Source: Candidatus Aegiribacteria sp. (GTDB lineage: Bacteria > Fermentibacterota > Fermentibacteria > Fermentibacterales > JCC-6). From it: a stretch of 56,266 nt of DNA. Positions within the stretch are counted from its first letter, which is position 1. The number at the start of each line of letters is the position of its first letter. Under the pieces are notes generated by a model. The model was given only the letters and a program-made list of their open reading frames with translations, did no database searches and had not been told where the DNA came from. Of the stretch, positions 17,145-25,628 are shown piece by piece. A program made the position numbers and the translations under genes. The stretch covers positions 1-56,266 of the forward strand of contig WTBT01000077.1 of assembly GCA_013138965.1 (NCBI GenBank), in the 5' to 3' direction.

Positions 17145-18317
17145 TTGAAAAGACTATTCAAGTCTGCTGTGGTGATTCTATTTCTGGCTTCAACCTTTAT
17201 TTATACCGGTTGTGGTGAACAGGCTGAGCAGAGTCAGGCTGAGGAAACGGCATCGGAAGTGCTGGTTGACCTGACGGTCGAAGTGCCGCTGCTGCAGGTA
17301 GGACACTGCAAGCATGATCATCACTCGGCAGTATTCATATCAGCGCTTCGAGGCGAAGAGATGAAAGAACTTTATGGCATATATCTTGAGCCCCTGGGCG
17401 AAAGCTACTATGCGCTTGTAGAAGATGATAAGAAAATCCTTGAGATTCAATTCATTCAGTCACAGGGCGCAATTAACGTTCCGAACAATATGATTGCAGG
17501 ATTATTCGATATTGGTTTCGGAGGAGTCATACCATTCGCAGCCAGCGCGGATCAGGGAAGCGGAATTAAAATTATCAGCCCCCTTCACAGCAGGGGTGAT
17601 ATGCTTGTAGTTGCTGATGACAATACTGAAGTCAACGACTGGAACAGTTTCATCGAATGGGCAAGGAACAACGACGAACCGCTTATAATAGGATACAAGA
17701 GCCCCAAGGCAGTTGCTCTGCTTATTTTCGAATCGGCTCTTACTGAAGAGGGCATTGAATGGAGTATGCAGGGTAATCCTGAGCCGGGTTCACAGATTCT
17801 TCTCTTCAACGCGCAGGGTCAGCCTAACCTTAATCCGGCCCTCCAGAATGGAACGATTCACGGGTACGTTTCCAACAATCCGGCATGTGCGCTAGCCGAG
17901 CATAACGGCATAGGTAAATGCGTGGCCGAGTTGTCTGATCTCCCACCTGGAAACTTCACGAACCACCCATGCTGCGCTATTGCTGCGACAGAGACAGCTA
18001 TTAACGAAAGACAAGAGGATATTGCCGCGGCTCTTCGTCTCTTTGCCGCAGCCACTCAGTATATTAACAGTCATCCGGAAGATGCAGCATCCGCCGCGGC
18101 GGAATGGATAGGAAATCCTGTTCAGGTTGAATTAATATCAATGGCAACCAGCGGTTACAACATGCAGGTTTCGGAAGACTGGCTCAATAATATGATTGCA
18201 ATCGTTGGGAACATGAGGAACCTCGGATCTTTCACAGGACCACTGGATGCTCCGGACGATGAGGCCAACGCAGCGTTCCTGTACGATTTTTCATTGATGC
18301 CTGATGATCTAAGGTAA
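17145..18317 (+). CDS. ABC transporter substrate-binding lipoprotein (NrtA/SsuA/TauA type)
   Basis: The 390-residue protein has a signal peptide ending IYTGC (Cys23), which would be lipidated. The body has the two-lobed NMT1/ThiY-like pattern: GLFDIGFGGVIPF, IISPLHSRGDMLVV and IIGYKSPKAVALLIFESAL. Near the mature N terminus is an unusual His/Cys cluster, HCKHDHHS (around residues 50-57), and NHPCC occurs later, so the ligand may be metal-related or sulfur-containing; this is a guess. The start is TTG 17145, with AAGGAG six nt upstream. Permease and ATPase genes follow in the operon. Confidence 0.82.
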   Translation: MKRLFKSAVVILFLASTFIYTGCGEQAEQSQAEETASEVLVDLTVEVPLLQVGHCKHDHHSAVFISALRGEEMKELYGIYLEPLGESYYALVEDDKKILEIQFIQSQGAINVPNNMIAGLFDIGFGGVIPFAASADQGSGIKIISPLHSRGDMLVVADDNTEVNDWNSFIEWARNNDEPLIIGYKSPKAVALLIFESALTEEGIEWSMQGNPEPGSQILLFNAQGQPNLNPALQNGTIHGYVSNNPACALAEHNGIGKCVAELSDLPPGNFTNHPCCAIAATETAINERQEDIAAALRLFAAATQYINSHPEDAASAAAEWIGNPVQVELISMATSGYNMQVSEDWLNNMIAIVGNMRNLGSFTGPLDAPDDEANAAFLYDFSLMPDDLR

Positions 18318-18322
18318 ATGAT

Positions 18323-19189
18323 ATTCCATCTGGCAAAACCGTAGTAATACGCATACTGCGCAGGATCTGGAAATACCTGCCTGGACTTGCGGTTCCATGC
18401 CTGCTTATTGTCTGGTGGTTTGCAGTTACAGGGGGCGGGAGGGATACCCTCCTGCCCTCTCCGGAGAAAGTTACATCCATACTCTTTCATCCATTTCAGG
18501 ATCAGATATCTACAGGATCAATGGCCTGGAGTACCCTGGTGAGCCTGGTCAGGGTCATTCTGGGCTTCTCACTCGCGGCAATTTTCGGGATTCCAATCGG
18601 TCTTCTTATGGGGGCATCTGTTCATGCAAGGAAATTTCTGTCGCTTATGGTCGAAATGGCGAGACCCCTTTCCGCCATTGCCCTTCTTCCCCTTTCAATA
18701 ATCATCTTCAAGGCAAGAACTTTCTCACAGCTGTTCGGTCTCGAGTACCTGAGATATCAGAAGAACCTTCTGAATGAAATGCAGCTTGGAATGATATTCA
18801 TCCTCTTCTGGGGGGGTGTCTTTCCAATAATACTTGGAACCATTCAGGGCGTTCGAAGTGTTCGGAAAATGCATCTGGAAGCTGCCCGGATCCTTGGAGC
18901 CGGAAAACTTTCCACTTTCAGGCATGTTATCATACCATCGGCACTTCCGGATATCTTTCACGGGCTGAAGCTGGGTATAGGAAGATGCTGGATGGTTATT
19001 ATTGCCGCGGAAATGCTTCCGGGAACCAATTCGGGTATAGGATACCTGATAAGATACTCCTACCAGCTGTCCAGATACGATATCATGCTGGCAAGCATTG
19101 TAGTCGTAGCGTTCATCGGAGCGCTTTTTTCCAAGGGCCTTGAATCCCTTGGAGAAAGATCCCTTGTTCTCAGAAGTAAAGAAAGATGA
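18323..19189 (+). CDS. ABC transporter permease (SsuC/TauC type), non-canonical start
   Basis: The permease has the EAA-loop EAARILGAGKLSTFRHVIIP and about six membrane helices. ATG 18521 would remove the first helix: the same frame is open back to 18308 and encodes a typical N terminus (WKYLPGLAVPCLLIVWWFAV, then LLPSPEKV). No ATG, GTG or TTG is available there. Candidates are ATT 18323 behind AAGG (18311-18314), or CTG 18356. Alternatively, ATG 18318, directly after the upstream TAA, could be used with a -1 shift at AAAA (18335-18338). The coordinates given use ATT 18323 (288 residues, normal for the family). Confidence 0.72.
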   Translation: MPSGKTVVIRILRRIWKYLPGLAVPCLLIVWWFAVTGGGRDTLLPSPEKVTSILFHPFQDQISTGSMAWSTLVSLVRVILGFSLAAIFGIPIGLLMGASVHARKFLSLMVEMARPLSAIALLPLSIIIFKARTFSQLFGLEYLRYQKNLLNEMQLGMIFILFWGGVFPIILGTIQGVRSVRKMHLEAARILGAGKLSTFRHVIIPSALPDIFHGLKLGIGRCWMVIIAAEMLPGTNSGIGYLIRYSYQLSRYDIMLASIVVVAFIGALFSKGLESLGERSLVLRSKER

Positions 19190-19190
19190 T

Positions 19191-19943
19191 ATGACGGCAT
19201 TGAAGGTGATCAATCTGTCGAAAACCTACAGGGAATCCACAGGAGAAGTTCATGCACTGGGCCCTGTGAGCTTTGAAATGGAAACTGGCGAATTTCTATG
19301 TTTTCTCGGCCCGACAGGATGCGGCAAGACAACCCTGTTGCGCACCATTGCCGGGCTGGAAAAACCCGATACCGGCAAGGTTATCATTCCGTCACGTTCT
19401 GGTGGCGAAGAACCGGTAATAGGTTACGTTTTCCAGCAGGGCGCGCTTTTCCCCTGGATGAGCATCTTCGCCAATTTAGAGTTTCCTCTCAAGGCGAAAA
19501 AGATCGTTAAGGATAGCCGCCGGGAGAAGGTTGAATCCATGCTTGAAATGATGGGACTTTCATCCTTTGCTTCCTCATATCCCCATCAGCTTTCGGGGGG
19601 AATGCAGCAGCGTGCTGCACTTGCGCGGTCTCTTGTTATGGAACCTGATCTTCTTCTTATGGATGAACCTTTCAGTTCCCTGGATACGAGGACCAGCCAG
19701 AAATTACAGGAGAACCTCCGGGATCTCTTGAAGAAGGCGTCCACCACGGTTCTCTTTGTAACCCATAATATTGAAGAAGCGGTTTACCTGGCCGGGGAGA
19801 TTATAGTTCTCGGTCACCGGCCTGGAAGAATCGTGCGAAGGGAGACCATAGACCTTTCTGATCCCAGGTCACGCGTGTCCGAATCTTTTACAGAGTACCT
19901 GGTCTCCCTGAGAAAAACCTTTGAATCACTGGTTTCAGACTAG
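19191..19943 (+). CDS. ABC transporter ATP-binding protein (SsuB/TauB type)
   Basis: The 250-residue ATPase has Walker A GPTGCGKTT, the Q-loop in VFQQGALFPWMS, signature LSGGMQQRAALAR, Walker B LLLMDEPFSSLD and the H-loop VTHNIEEA. This is the nitrate/sulfonate/taurine transporter subfamily. ATG 19191 lies 1 nt after the permease stop; the longer open frame starting at 19140 would run inside the permease. A short inverted repeat (ACTAGG-CCTAGT, 19939-19955) overlaps the stop and may help to separate it from the converging TonB-like gene. Confidence 0.9.
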   Translation: MTALKVINLSKTYRESTGEVHALGPVSFEMETGEFLCFLGPTGCGKTTLLRTIAGLEKPDTGKVIIPSRSGGEEPVIGYVFQQGALFPWMSIFANLEFPLKAKKIVKDSRREKVESMLEMMGLSSFASSYPHQLSGGMQQRAALARSLVMEPDLLLMDEPFSSLDTRTSQKLQENLRDLLKKASTTVLFVTHNIEEAVYLAGEIIVLGHRPGRIVRRETIDLSDPRSRVSESFTEYLVSLRKTFESLVSD

Positions 19944-19950
19944 GGCAGTC

Positions 19951-20604
19951 CTAGTTAAGCACGAACTCGTACACAACGGAAGTCCAGACTCCAACCGGTA
20001 CTCCGTCAGCCCTTTTTGCCGGTGACCAGCTGCTCTTCATTACTGATGCCAGGGCAGCGTTATCCATAATCCCAAGCCCGGAACTAGCGGTAATAACCGC
20101 CTCCACCGGAACGCCTTCAGGGGATATGAATACCTGAAGAATCACTCTTCCTTCAACACCAGCCTGCCTGGCTATATCAGGATACTCCGGAACCGGCCTG
20201 TAAGTGCATACGGGCTGAACACTATGCGGGATGAAAGTTCCCGGTTCAGGGATGGAATTCTCGGGATCTTCGCCCGGTGTAAGAATGTTCGTGTTGACGG
20301 TAATCGCATGACTCAGACCCGTAGTATCTACATCTGTACTGATAATGAGAATCGGCTCTACTATATCCGGGATTTCGTTCAGTATGATATTTTCCACATC
20401 TATTGGATCGTCCTCCGGCATCTCGGGAGGAATCTCGTAAAGCTCTCCCGGGTCGAATCCCTGCATTTCATCACTTGCCGTTCTTGACGACAGCCTTCCG
20501 ATTGATGATCCGGGGATAACCTCGAACGCCAGTACCAGAAGTACAAATCCCCAGAGGATCCCGATATCCATGGCTCCCGCTTCTGCTGTATTCTTCCCTC
20601 TCAT
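19951..20604 (-). CDS. TonB-family protein
   Basis: The 217-residue protein has one N-terminal membrane helix (about residues 12-30), a Pro/Glu/Asp-rich middle, and a C-terminal TonB domain from about residue 135: PVPEYPDIARQAGVEGRVILQ, then ASSGLGIMDNAALASV and a final strand. It should span the periplasm and energise outer-membrane transporters, needing ExbBD elsewhere. A strong AAGGAGG precedes ATG 20604. No TonB-dependent receptor gene is in the window. It converges with the ABC ATPase gene. Confidence 0.85.
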   Translation of the reverse strand: MRGKNTAEAGAMDIGILWGFVLLVLAFEVIPGSSIGRLSSRTASDEMQGFDPGELYEIPPEMPEDDPIDVENIILNEIPDIVEPILIISTDVDTTGLSHAITVNTNILTPGEDPENSIPEPGTFIPHSVQPVCTYRPVPEYPDIARQAGVEGRVILQVFISPEGVPVEAVITASSGLGIMDNAALASVMKSSWSPAKRADGVPVGVWTSVVYEFVLN

Positions 20605-20793
20605 TTCTGAACCTCCTTCAGCCGTTATACCTCTGAGAGTGGTTCTGTATTCCGAGAAAGCGCTCAGTTACACAAATTATCTGTTATGCATTGACAAGAT
20701 ACGGCAGCGAAGCAGAATGCTTCTCTTCGATCCTGCCTGTGGTTGAGAGATGGAAAGCTGGTTAATCAGTGTATTGTGGGTATTCCACAGCAT

Positions 20794-20952
20794 CTATCCA
20801 ATAGGGGAGACTTCCGGCATACGCTTCCATTGTGATCCGCATTCACACATGAATGAAATGCAGTTATCAGCGACTCCGAACAGACTACCCTCCAGTTCCT
20901 CCGGAGTGAAAGAAAGCCTGATATCGAGGATATTTTGAATCTGTTCATCCAT
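20794..20952 (-). CDS. small hypothetical protein with CxC motif
   Basis: The 52-codon frame reads MDEQIQNILDIRLSFTPEEL..., ending with FMCECGSQWKRMPE and a short tail. In-frame ATGs at 20955 and 20964 are alternative starts; none has a strong ribosome site. The composition looks like real protein, with acidic helices and then a Cys-rich turn, perhaps half of a zinc ribbon. I do not recognise it. It lies in the 20605-21283 gap, where nothing else except the next entry is coding-like. Confidence 0.4.
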   Translation of the reverse strand: MDEQIQNILDIRLSFTPEELEGSLFGVADNCISFMCECGSQWKRMPEVSPIG

Positions 20953-21018
20953 CATCCAACCCATCGGGGCTTGCGGTTCCTGAAGAGATCTGCAGCAACT
21001 TCAGTGTCGGGGCTGCCG

Positions 21019-21156
21019 TCAGGGTTTTATCTTCAGTTTGAGAAACAGCACAAGTGCGATCGTATCAAGAGAGATAAGAGTTGCAATGGTCTGGCCGTCT
21101 CCCTCGCAATTGTACCCGAAAATCAGCCTGAGAACCAAAAATACAAGTGTGCCCAC
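21019..21156 (-). CDS. small putative membrane protein
   Basis: The 45-codon frame starts at GTG 21156, with GGAGG four nt upstream. It encodes two hydrophobic segments (GTLVFLVLRLIFGY and TIATLISLDTIALVLFLKL) around a short polar loop with GYNCEGDGQ. The frame upstream is closed by TAG. It may be an intact miniprotein or the tail of a decayed membrane protein. The family is unknown. Confidence 0.4.
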   Translation of the reverse strand: MGTLVFLVLRLIFGYNCEGDGQTIATLISLDTIALVLFLKLKIKP

Positions 21157-21283
21157 AATGCCTCCAATGGTTTTGTTGCAATATAACTAATTGTAACCTG
21201 TCTATGCTTGGTGAAGAGTATTTACATTTTATAGATTATCGCTTATTAACTGTGAAATTACTGTATCCGAAGAAAGGGGTCAA

Positions 21284-22417
21284 TTGGCAAACCCGGGGAA
21301 ACTTATTTACAGCGGTTTCACATTGAGTGTTCACGGAGTGCTTGAGGATAATGAAATTGATTCAATCCGTGAATTCATCGATGAGCACAAGCGTTCGATA
21401 TACGATGCCGGGAAACTTGTTCTGGATTTCTCGGACAGCCCCGGGATAGAATCAGTTGCGGCCGCAGTCCTTTACGGATCATGCAAACGATTTATCTGTG
21501 CTGGTGTCAAGGTAAGAAGGAACGGGGCTTCGGCTGTTATTGAAAAACTGTTTGAAACCCTCGCTAAATTTGACTCGATGCCGGATCCTCAAAAAAAAAG
21601 ACTGTCTATCCGTGATTATTTTGAGAATATCGGTGAAAACGTATATGAACTGGGAAAGACACTTTATGCACTGGGACATTTTTTTGGTGAAACCATATAT
21701 GCTTTCACAGGTATGCTCCTTCACCCTCTGAAGGTTCGATGGGCAATGGTGTTTTATTACATGGAGGAGTCCGGGTATAAGGCAATTCCTATCATAGCAG
21801 TTCTTACATGGCTTCTTGGCGTGGTCCTGGGATATCAGGCCGGGTTTCAGATGAGGGAGTTTGGCGCTGAGACATTCATGCCCGCAATGATTGGATACAT
21901 GGTAACCTGGGAGATCGGACCAATGCTTACAGCTGTTCTCGTTGCCGGCCGCTCGGGCTCAGCTTACGCCGCAGAGATCGGAACCATGCAGGTAAGGGAA
22001 GAAGTTGATGCTCTGCGAGTAATGGGTTTCGATGTATTCAGCTACCTTGTTACACCCAAGATGATCGCTCTTCTGTGTGTAATGCCTTTTCTTGTACTTC
22101 TTGCGAACTTTGCGGGTGTTTTCGGCGGGTTGCTCGCCGGTTCACTGTTCCTCAATCTTCCTGCGAGCACATTCATATCGCAACTGGGTAAGGCGCTCAT
22201 ACCTCTTGATGTTCTCTGGGGAATGCTGAAAAGTTTGATATATGCCGTAATAATTGCGAATACGGGCAGTTTCATGGGCATGAGGGTACGGGGCGGAGCG
22301 TCCGCCGTAGGAAAGGCGACTACAGCAGCCGTTGTGCTGAGTATTTTCATGGTGATAATCGCCGATGCGCTGCTTTCACTGGTGTTTGTACATATCAGAC
22401 CCGGATTGAGTATGTAG
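21284..22417 (+). CDS. mlaE: MlaE-type permease with N-terminal STAS-like domain
   Basis: In the 377-residue protein, residues 1-100 resemble a STAS domain (KLVLDFSDSPGIESVAAAVLYG). From about 130 it is an MlaE permease, with QMREFGAETFMPAMIGYM, GRSGSAYAAEIGTM, EEVDALRVMGFD and several membrane helices. MlaE carries phospholipids between inner membrane and the MlaD ring. The STAS domain, often a separate MlaB, is fused here. The start is TTG 21284 behind AAAGGGG. The stop shares one base with the start of mlaF. Confidence 0.9.
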   Translation: MANPGKLIYSGFTLSVHGVLEDNEIDSIREFIDEHKRSIYDAGKLVLDFSDSPGIESVAAAVLYGSCKRFICAGVKVRRNGASAVIEKLFETLAKFDSMPDPQKKRLSIRDYFENIGENVYELGKTLYALGHFFGETIYAFTGMLLHPLKVRWAMVFYYMEESGYKAIPIIAVLTWLLGVVLGYQAGFQMREFGAETFMPAMIGYMVTWEIGPMLTAVLVAGRSGSAYAAEIGTMQVREEVDALRVMGFDVFSYLVTPKMIALLCVMPFLVLLANFAGVFGGLLAGSLFLNLPASTFISQLGKALIPLDVLWGMLKSLIYAVIIANTGSFMGMRVRGGASAVGKATTAAVVLSIFMVIIADALLSLVFVHIRPGLSM

Positions 22418-23190
22418 TGGAACCAGTAATAAAGGTTGAGAAACTTCAGGGAGGATGGGATGAATTCCTCGTACTCGATGACATCAACCTCGAGGTCAGG
22501 AAGGGTGAGGTACTTGCCATCGTCGGTAAGAGCGGATGCGGGAAAAGTACGCTTATGCACTACTTTCTGGGGCTTCTTAAACCATGGAAGGGAAGAATTC
22601 TTTTCAAGGACTCCGATATCTGGTCCAGTCCGGAAGCACTTCAGAAAGCAAGAAGAAGATGGGGTGTGACCTTTCAGTCCGGAGCGCTGCTGGGTAATTT
22701 GACTCTTCTTGAGAACGTGATGCTTCCCCTTAAGGAGTACACTGATCTATCCGAACGTGATCTAAGGATTGTCGCATTCAGCAAACTTGACACGGTTGGC
22801 CTCGCGGATTTTGCCAATTCAAAGCCGTTGGAGGTTTCAGGTGGAATGCAGAAACGGGCAGGTCTTGCCCGTGCCATGGCGCTTGACCCGGAAATACTTT
22901 TCTTCGATGAGCCTTCTGCCGGCCTGGATCCTGTCACTTCCGCAAATCTTGATGAACTGATAGAAACCATCAACAGCTCTTTGGGAACAACCATTGTTAT
23001 TGTTACACATGAACTGACCAGTATATTTGCAATCTCAGACAGAGTGATCATGCTTGATGCGGATGTACATGGAATAATCGTCTCGGGAACTGCAGCTGAA
23101 CTGAGAGACAGTTCAAGCGACGAACGTGTCAGAGCGTTCTTCGGAAGAAACCTGGCCGCTAAGAAGAGGAGTAACAGAAAATGTCGATGA
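22417..23190 (+). CDS. mlaF: MlaF-type ATP-binding protein
   Basis: The 257-residue ATPase has Walker A GKSGCGKST, VTFQSGALLGNLTLLENV (MlaF-type Q-loop), signature VSGGMQKRAGLARAMALDP, Walker B ILFFDEPSAGLDP and H-loop VTHELTS. It energises MlaE. It starts with GTG overlapping the mlaE stop and overlaps mlaD by 10 nt, so expression is tightly coupled. Confidence 0.92.
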   Translation: MEPVIKVEKLQGGWDEFLVLDDINLEVRKGEVLAIVGKSGCGKSTLMHYFLGLLKPWKGRILFKDSDIWSSPEALQKARRRWGVTFQSGALLGNLTLLENVMLPLKEYTDLSERDLRIVAFSKLDTVGLADFANSKPLEVSGGMQKRAGLARAMALDPEILFFDEPSAGLDPVTSANLDELIETINSSLGTTIVIVTHELTSIFAISDRVIMLDADVHGIIVSGTAAELRDSSSDERVRAFFGRNLAAKKRSNRKCR

Positions 23191-24050
23191 CCGGGAATAA
23201 ATTCAAACTCGGATTGTTCTTCTCCATTGGAATTTTCTTTACGATTTTTCTGATATTCTGGCTCAGCGGAGGATTGAAGGAGAGAAGAACCACTACTTAT
23301 GCTTCCTACTTTCCGTGGTCCGTCCAGGGTTTGAATGAAGGCAGCAATGTAATGTATAACGGTGTTCCGATTGGTCGTATAGCGAGGATCGACATAGCCC
23401 CGGACGAAAGACTCGTGGAAGTCCTGATGAAGATAAGGTCGGAATTCTCCGTAGACCCGACAATTGTTGCAGTGATGCAGCTTACCGGAATAACCGGTTT
23501 ACGGGTGATAAACCTTAGCGCGGACTCAACACGTACCATTCAGCCAGTTAATTATAGTTTTGAAGTAGATTACCAGGTTATTCCAGTGGGTGAGGGTGCC
23601 ATCCAGACTGTAACTTCAACGCTGACAAGGATCGCGGAGATTATTCATGAAGTTGATTTCAAGAATATAAGTGATCAGTTCTCACTTCTGCTTGAGAATA
23701 CAAATGCCATTCTGGCAAGCGATAAGATCGAAAGGATTGAGGATTCCATCCTGAGAAACTCGGAAAACCTTGATTCGCTGCTTATCACGTACACAAGACT
23801 CGGAGAGAATTTGAACCAGCTGGTTCTTACGTTGAATACAATGGCGCCGGAACTTGCCGTAAGTGTAGATTCGCTTATTGGAGAGCTGCGGGCGCTTTCG
23901 GAACCTCTGAACCGCTTCGTATGTAAAATAGATGATTTACTCATAAACAGCTCCGAGATGATGAACAACCTGTCTAATTTTCTGGAGATACTGGGCAGAG
24001 ATCCATCGGAACTATTCATTCGGACTTCAGGAGAGGGGGTCTGGCAGTGA
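23181..24050 (+). CDS. mlaD: MlaD/MCE-domain protein
   Basis: The 289-residue protein has a single N-terminal helix (about residues 8-30), then the MCE domain with the signature LNEGSNVMYNGVPIGRIARI and TGITGLRVINL. The C-terminal part (about 150-280) is a long helical tail with coiled-coil character. The MCE ring binds lipid in the periplasm. The stop overlaps the next start (TGATG). Confidence 0.92.
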   Translation: MSMTGNKFKLGLFFSIGIFFTIFLIFWLSGGLKERRTTTYASYFPWSVQGLNEGSNVMYNGVPIGRIARIDIAPDERLVEVLMKIRSEFSVDPTIVAVMQLTGITGLRVINLSADSTRTIQPVNYSFEVDYQVIPVGEGAIQTVTSTLTRIAEIIHEVDFKNISDQFSLLLENTNAILASDKIERIEDSILRNSENLDSLLITYTRLGENLNQLVLTLNTMAPELAVSVDSLIGELRALSEPLNRFVCKIDDLLINSSEMMNNLSNFLEILGRDPSELFIRTSGEGVWQ

Positions 24051-24670
24051 TGCGCAGACCGGTTGTATTTGTATTGACAGCGATCCTTATCTTATCGTCA
24101 TGTATTACAGTAAACGTGCCTATAGGGGGCGACCCGCAATCATCAGCGACAGTATGGACAGTTGATCCGGACAGGATGGACTCATGGGGTCTTTCAACCT
24201 GTTATATCGTTCAGATAAAGGATTTTTCTTCATCTCAGTCCGTCCAGGGAGTACAGATGATCGTTCGGAACGAAGATGGTACGATCAATAAAACCACCAC
24301 TGATATCTGGAGCAGTCGCCCCGTAGAGCTTCTTCCCGATATTCTTCACAGGGATATGATTTCCGCCGGTGCCTGGGGCGCTGTACTGCGAACATCCACG
24401 TTGCTGCAGGAGAACCTTGTAGTTGAGGGATTCGTGAGGGAGTTTGGCGGAATGGTAGTGCCTGGCGGCTGGGAAGCTGTTCTGGATGTTGATGTTACGG
24501 TGCTGGATGGAGATCACTTCGACCTTGTCTTTCAGGAGAACTACCGTTTTCACTGGGAGCTTTCAGAACCGAGTTATTCGCAACTTGCCGGTGCGATGGA
24601 TATCCTTGTTGAAATCTGGAGCGAGGAAGTCATGGGAGATATCTGGTCGGCGATGCTTCCCATTCGATAA
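24050..24670 (+). CDS. ABC-type transport auxiliary lipoprotein (PqiC/LptE-like)
   Basis: The 206-residue protein has a canonical lipobox, LILSSC, near residue 18. The body resembles the auxiliary lipoproteins found with MCE transporters: CYIVQIKDF, IWSSRPVELLPDILHRDM, VVEGFVREFGG. It is expected at the outer membrane as the partner of the MlaD tail. ATG 24050 overlaps the mlaD TGA. Confidence 0.7.
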   Translation: MRRPVVFVLTAILILSSCITVNVPIGGDPQSSATVWTVDPDRMDSWGLSTCYIVQIKDFSSSQSVQGVQMIVRNEDGTINKTTTDIWSSRPVELLPDILHRDMISAGAWGAVLRTSTLLQENLVVEGFVREFGGMVVPGGWEAVLDVDVTVLDGDHFDLVFQENYRFHWELSEPSYSQLAGAMDILVEIWSEEVMGDIWSAMLPIR

Positions 24671-25594
24671 ATGGGGCTCTTCGGCAGAAATAAGAAAAAC
24701 AGCGAACCGGAAAAAGGAGCTACTTCGGCTCCTCATCCGGCATCGGATGATCTTCTGAATTACATCATTGTAATTCTCGACAGCTGCAGATACGATACGT
24801 TTATGGAAGCCAGGCCTTCAACCATCATGAAACTTGGTGAAACGGAACAGCGTTATTCCTACGCATCATGGACAGCTCCGTCTCATTACAACCTCCTGAT
24901 GGGTCTCATGCCTCACATAAGTCCCAGGCATGTTTTCGCGTCGGAATACTACAAGAAGGATTTTATGAAGTTCAACGAGAGGCTTGGAGCAAAAGGTGTG
25001 GAATTCAAGAGCTTCATTCCCCGTCTCTACCTTCCGGATTTTTTGCGGAGTTCCCTTGGATACATAACAAGGGCCATGGTTTCGCTACCTGTACTGAACA
25101 GTTATACTCCGGTCAACAGCGGGTTCGATTCGTGGAAGCTCATGCCCGAGCATAACGATATGGCGGCGATGCTGGATTGCATGACCTTCAGCCCGAACAG
25201 GCCTTCATTCTACCTGCTGAATGTGGGAGAGACTCATTACCCCTACGCGCTTCCCTCAGAACCAAAGAACAAATGGCCCAGGATAAGCGGTGTTCACGGA
25301 GTTTTCAAACATCTGGACGATCATATGGTCGGAGGTAAACTGGTAAAGGACGATGCCCCGCCCAGGTTCTTTGACCAGCAACAGCTTGACCGGCTTCGCG
25401 CCCGGCAGGTAGATACTGTACGCTACCTTGATACAGTCTTTGAAAGGCTGTTCGATATTGTACCGGAGAAGACCTACATAACCGTGACATCCGATCACGG
25501 GGAACTTTTTGGCGAGAACGGTTATTTTGGACACGGACCTGTTTTTCACGAAAAAGTATTCCAGGTCCCGTTTCTGGAAGGCAGAATCCGCTGA
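24671..25594 (+). CDS. sulfatase/alkaline-phosphatase superfamily hydrolase
   Basis: The 307-residue protein has the metal- and nucleophile-bearing start IIVILDSCRYDTF and the C-terminal TVTSDHGELFGENGYFGHG typical of the superfamily. The residue after LDS is Cys followed by Arg rather than the CxPxR sulfatase signature, so a true formylglycine sulfatase is unlikely; phosphoester or phospholipid head-group chemistry is possible. There is no signal peptide, and the N terminus is charged. ATG 24671 directly follows the lipoprotein stop, placing it in the mla operon and suggesting a lipid-linked role (inference). Confidence 0.7.
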   Translation: MGLFGRNKKNSEPEKGATSAPHPASDDLLNYIIVILDSCRYDTFMEARPSTIMKLGETEQRYSYASWTAPSHYNLLMGLMPHISPRHVFASEYYKKDFMKFNERLGAKGVEFKSFIPRLYLPDFLRSSLGYITRAMVSLPVLNSYTPVNSGFDSWKLMPEHNDMAAMLDCMTFSPNRPSFYLLNVGETHYPYALPSEPKNKWPRISGVHGVFKHLDDHMVGGKLVKDDAPPRFFDQQQLDRLRARQVDTVRYLDTVFERLFDIVPEKTYITVTSDHGELFGENGYFGHGPVFHEKVFQVPFLEGRIR

Positions 25595-25628
25595 AGAAAA
25601 AATCAATAGAAATAGAGAAGGTGGTAAA

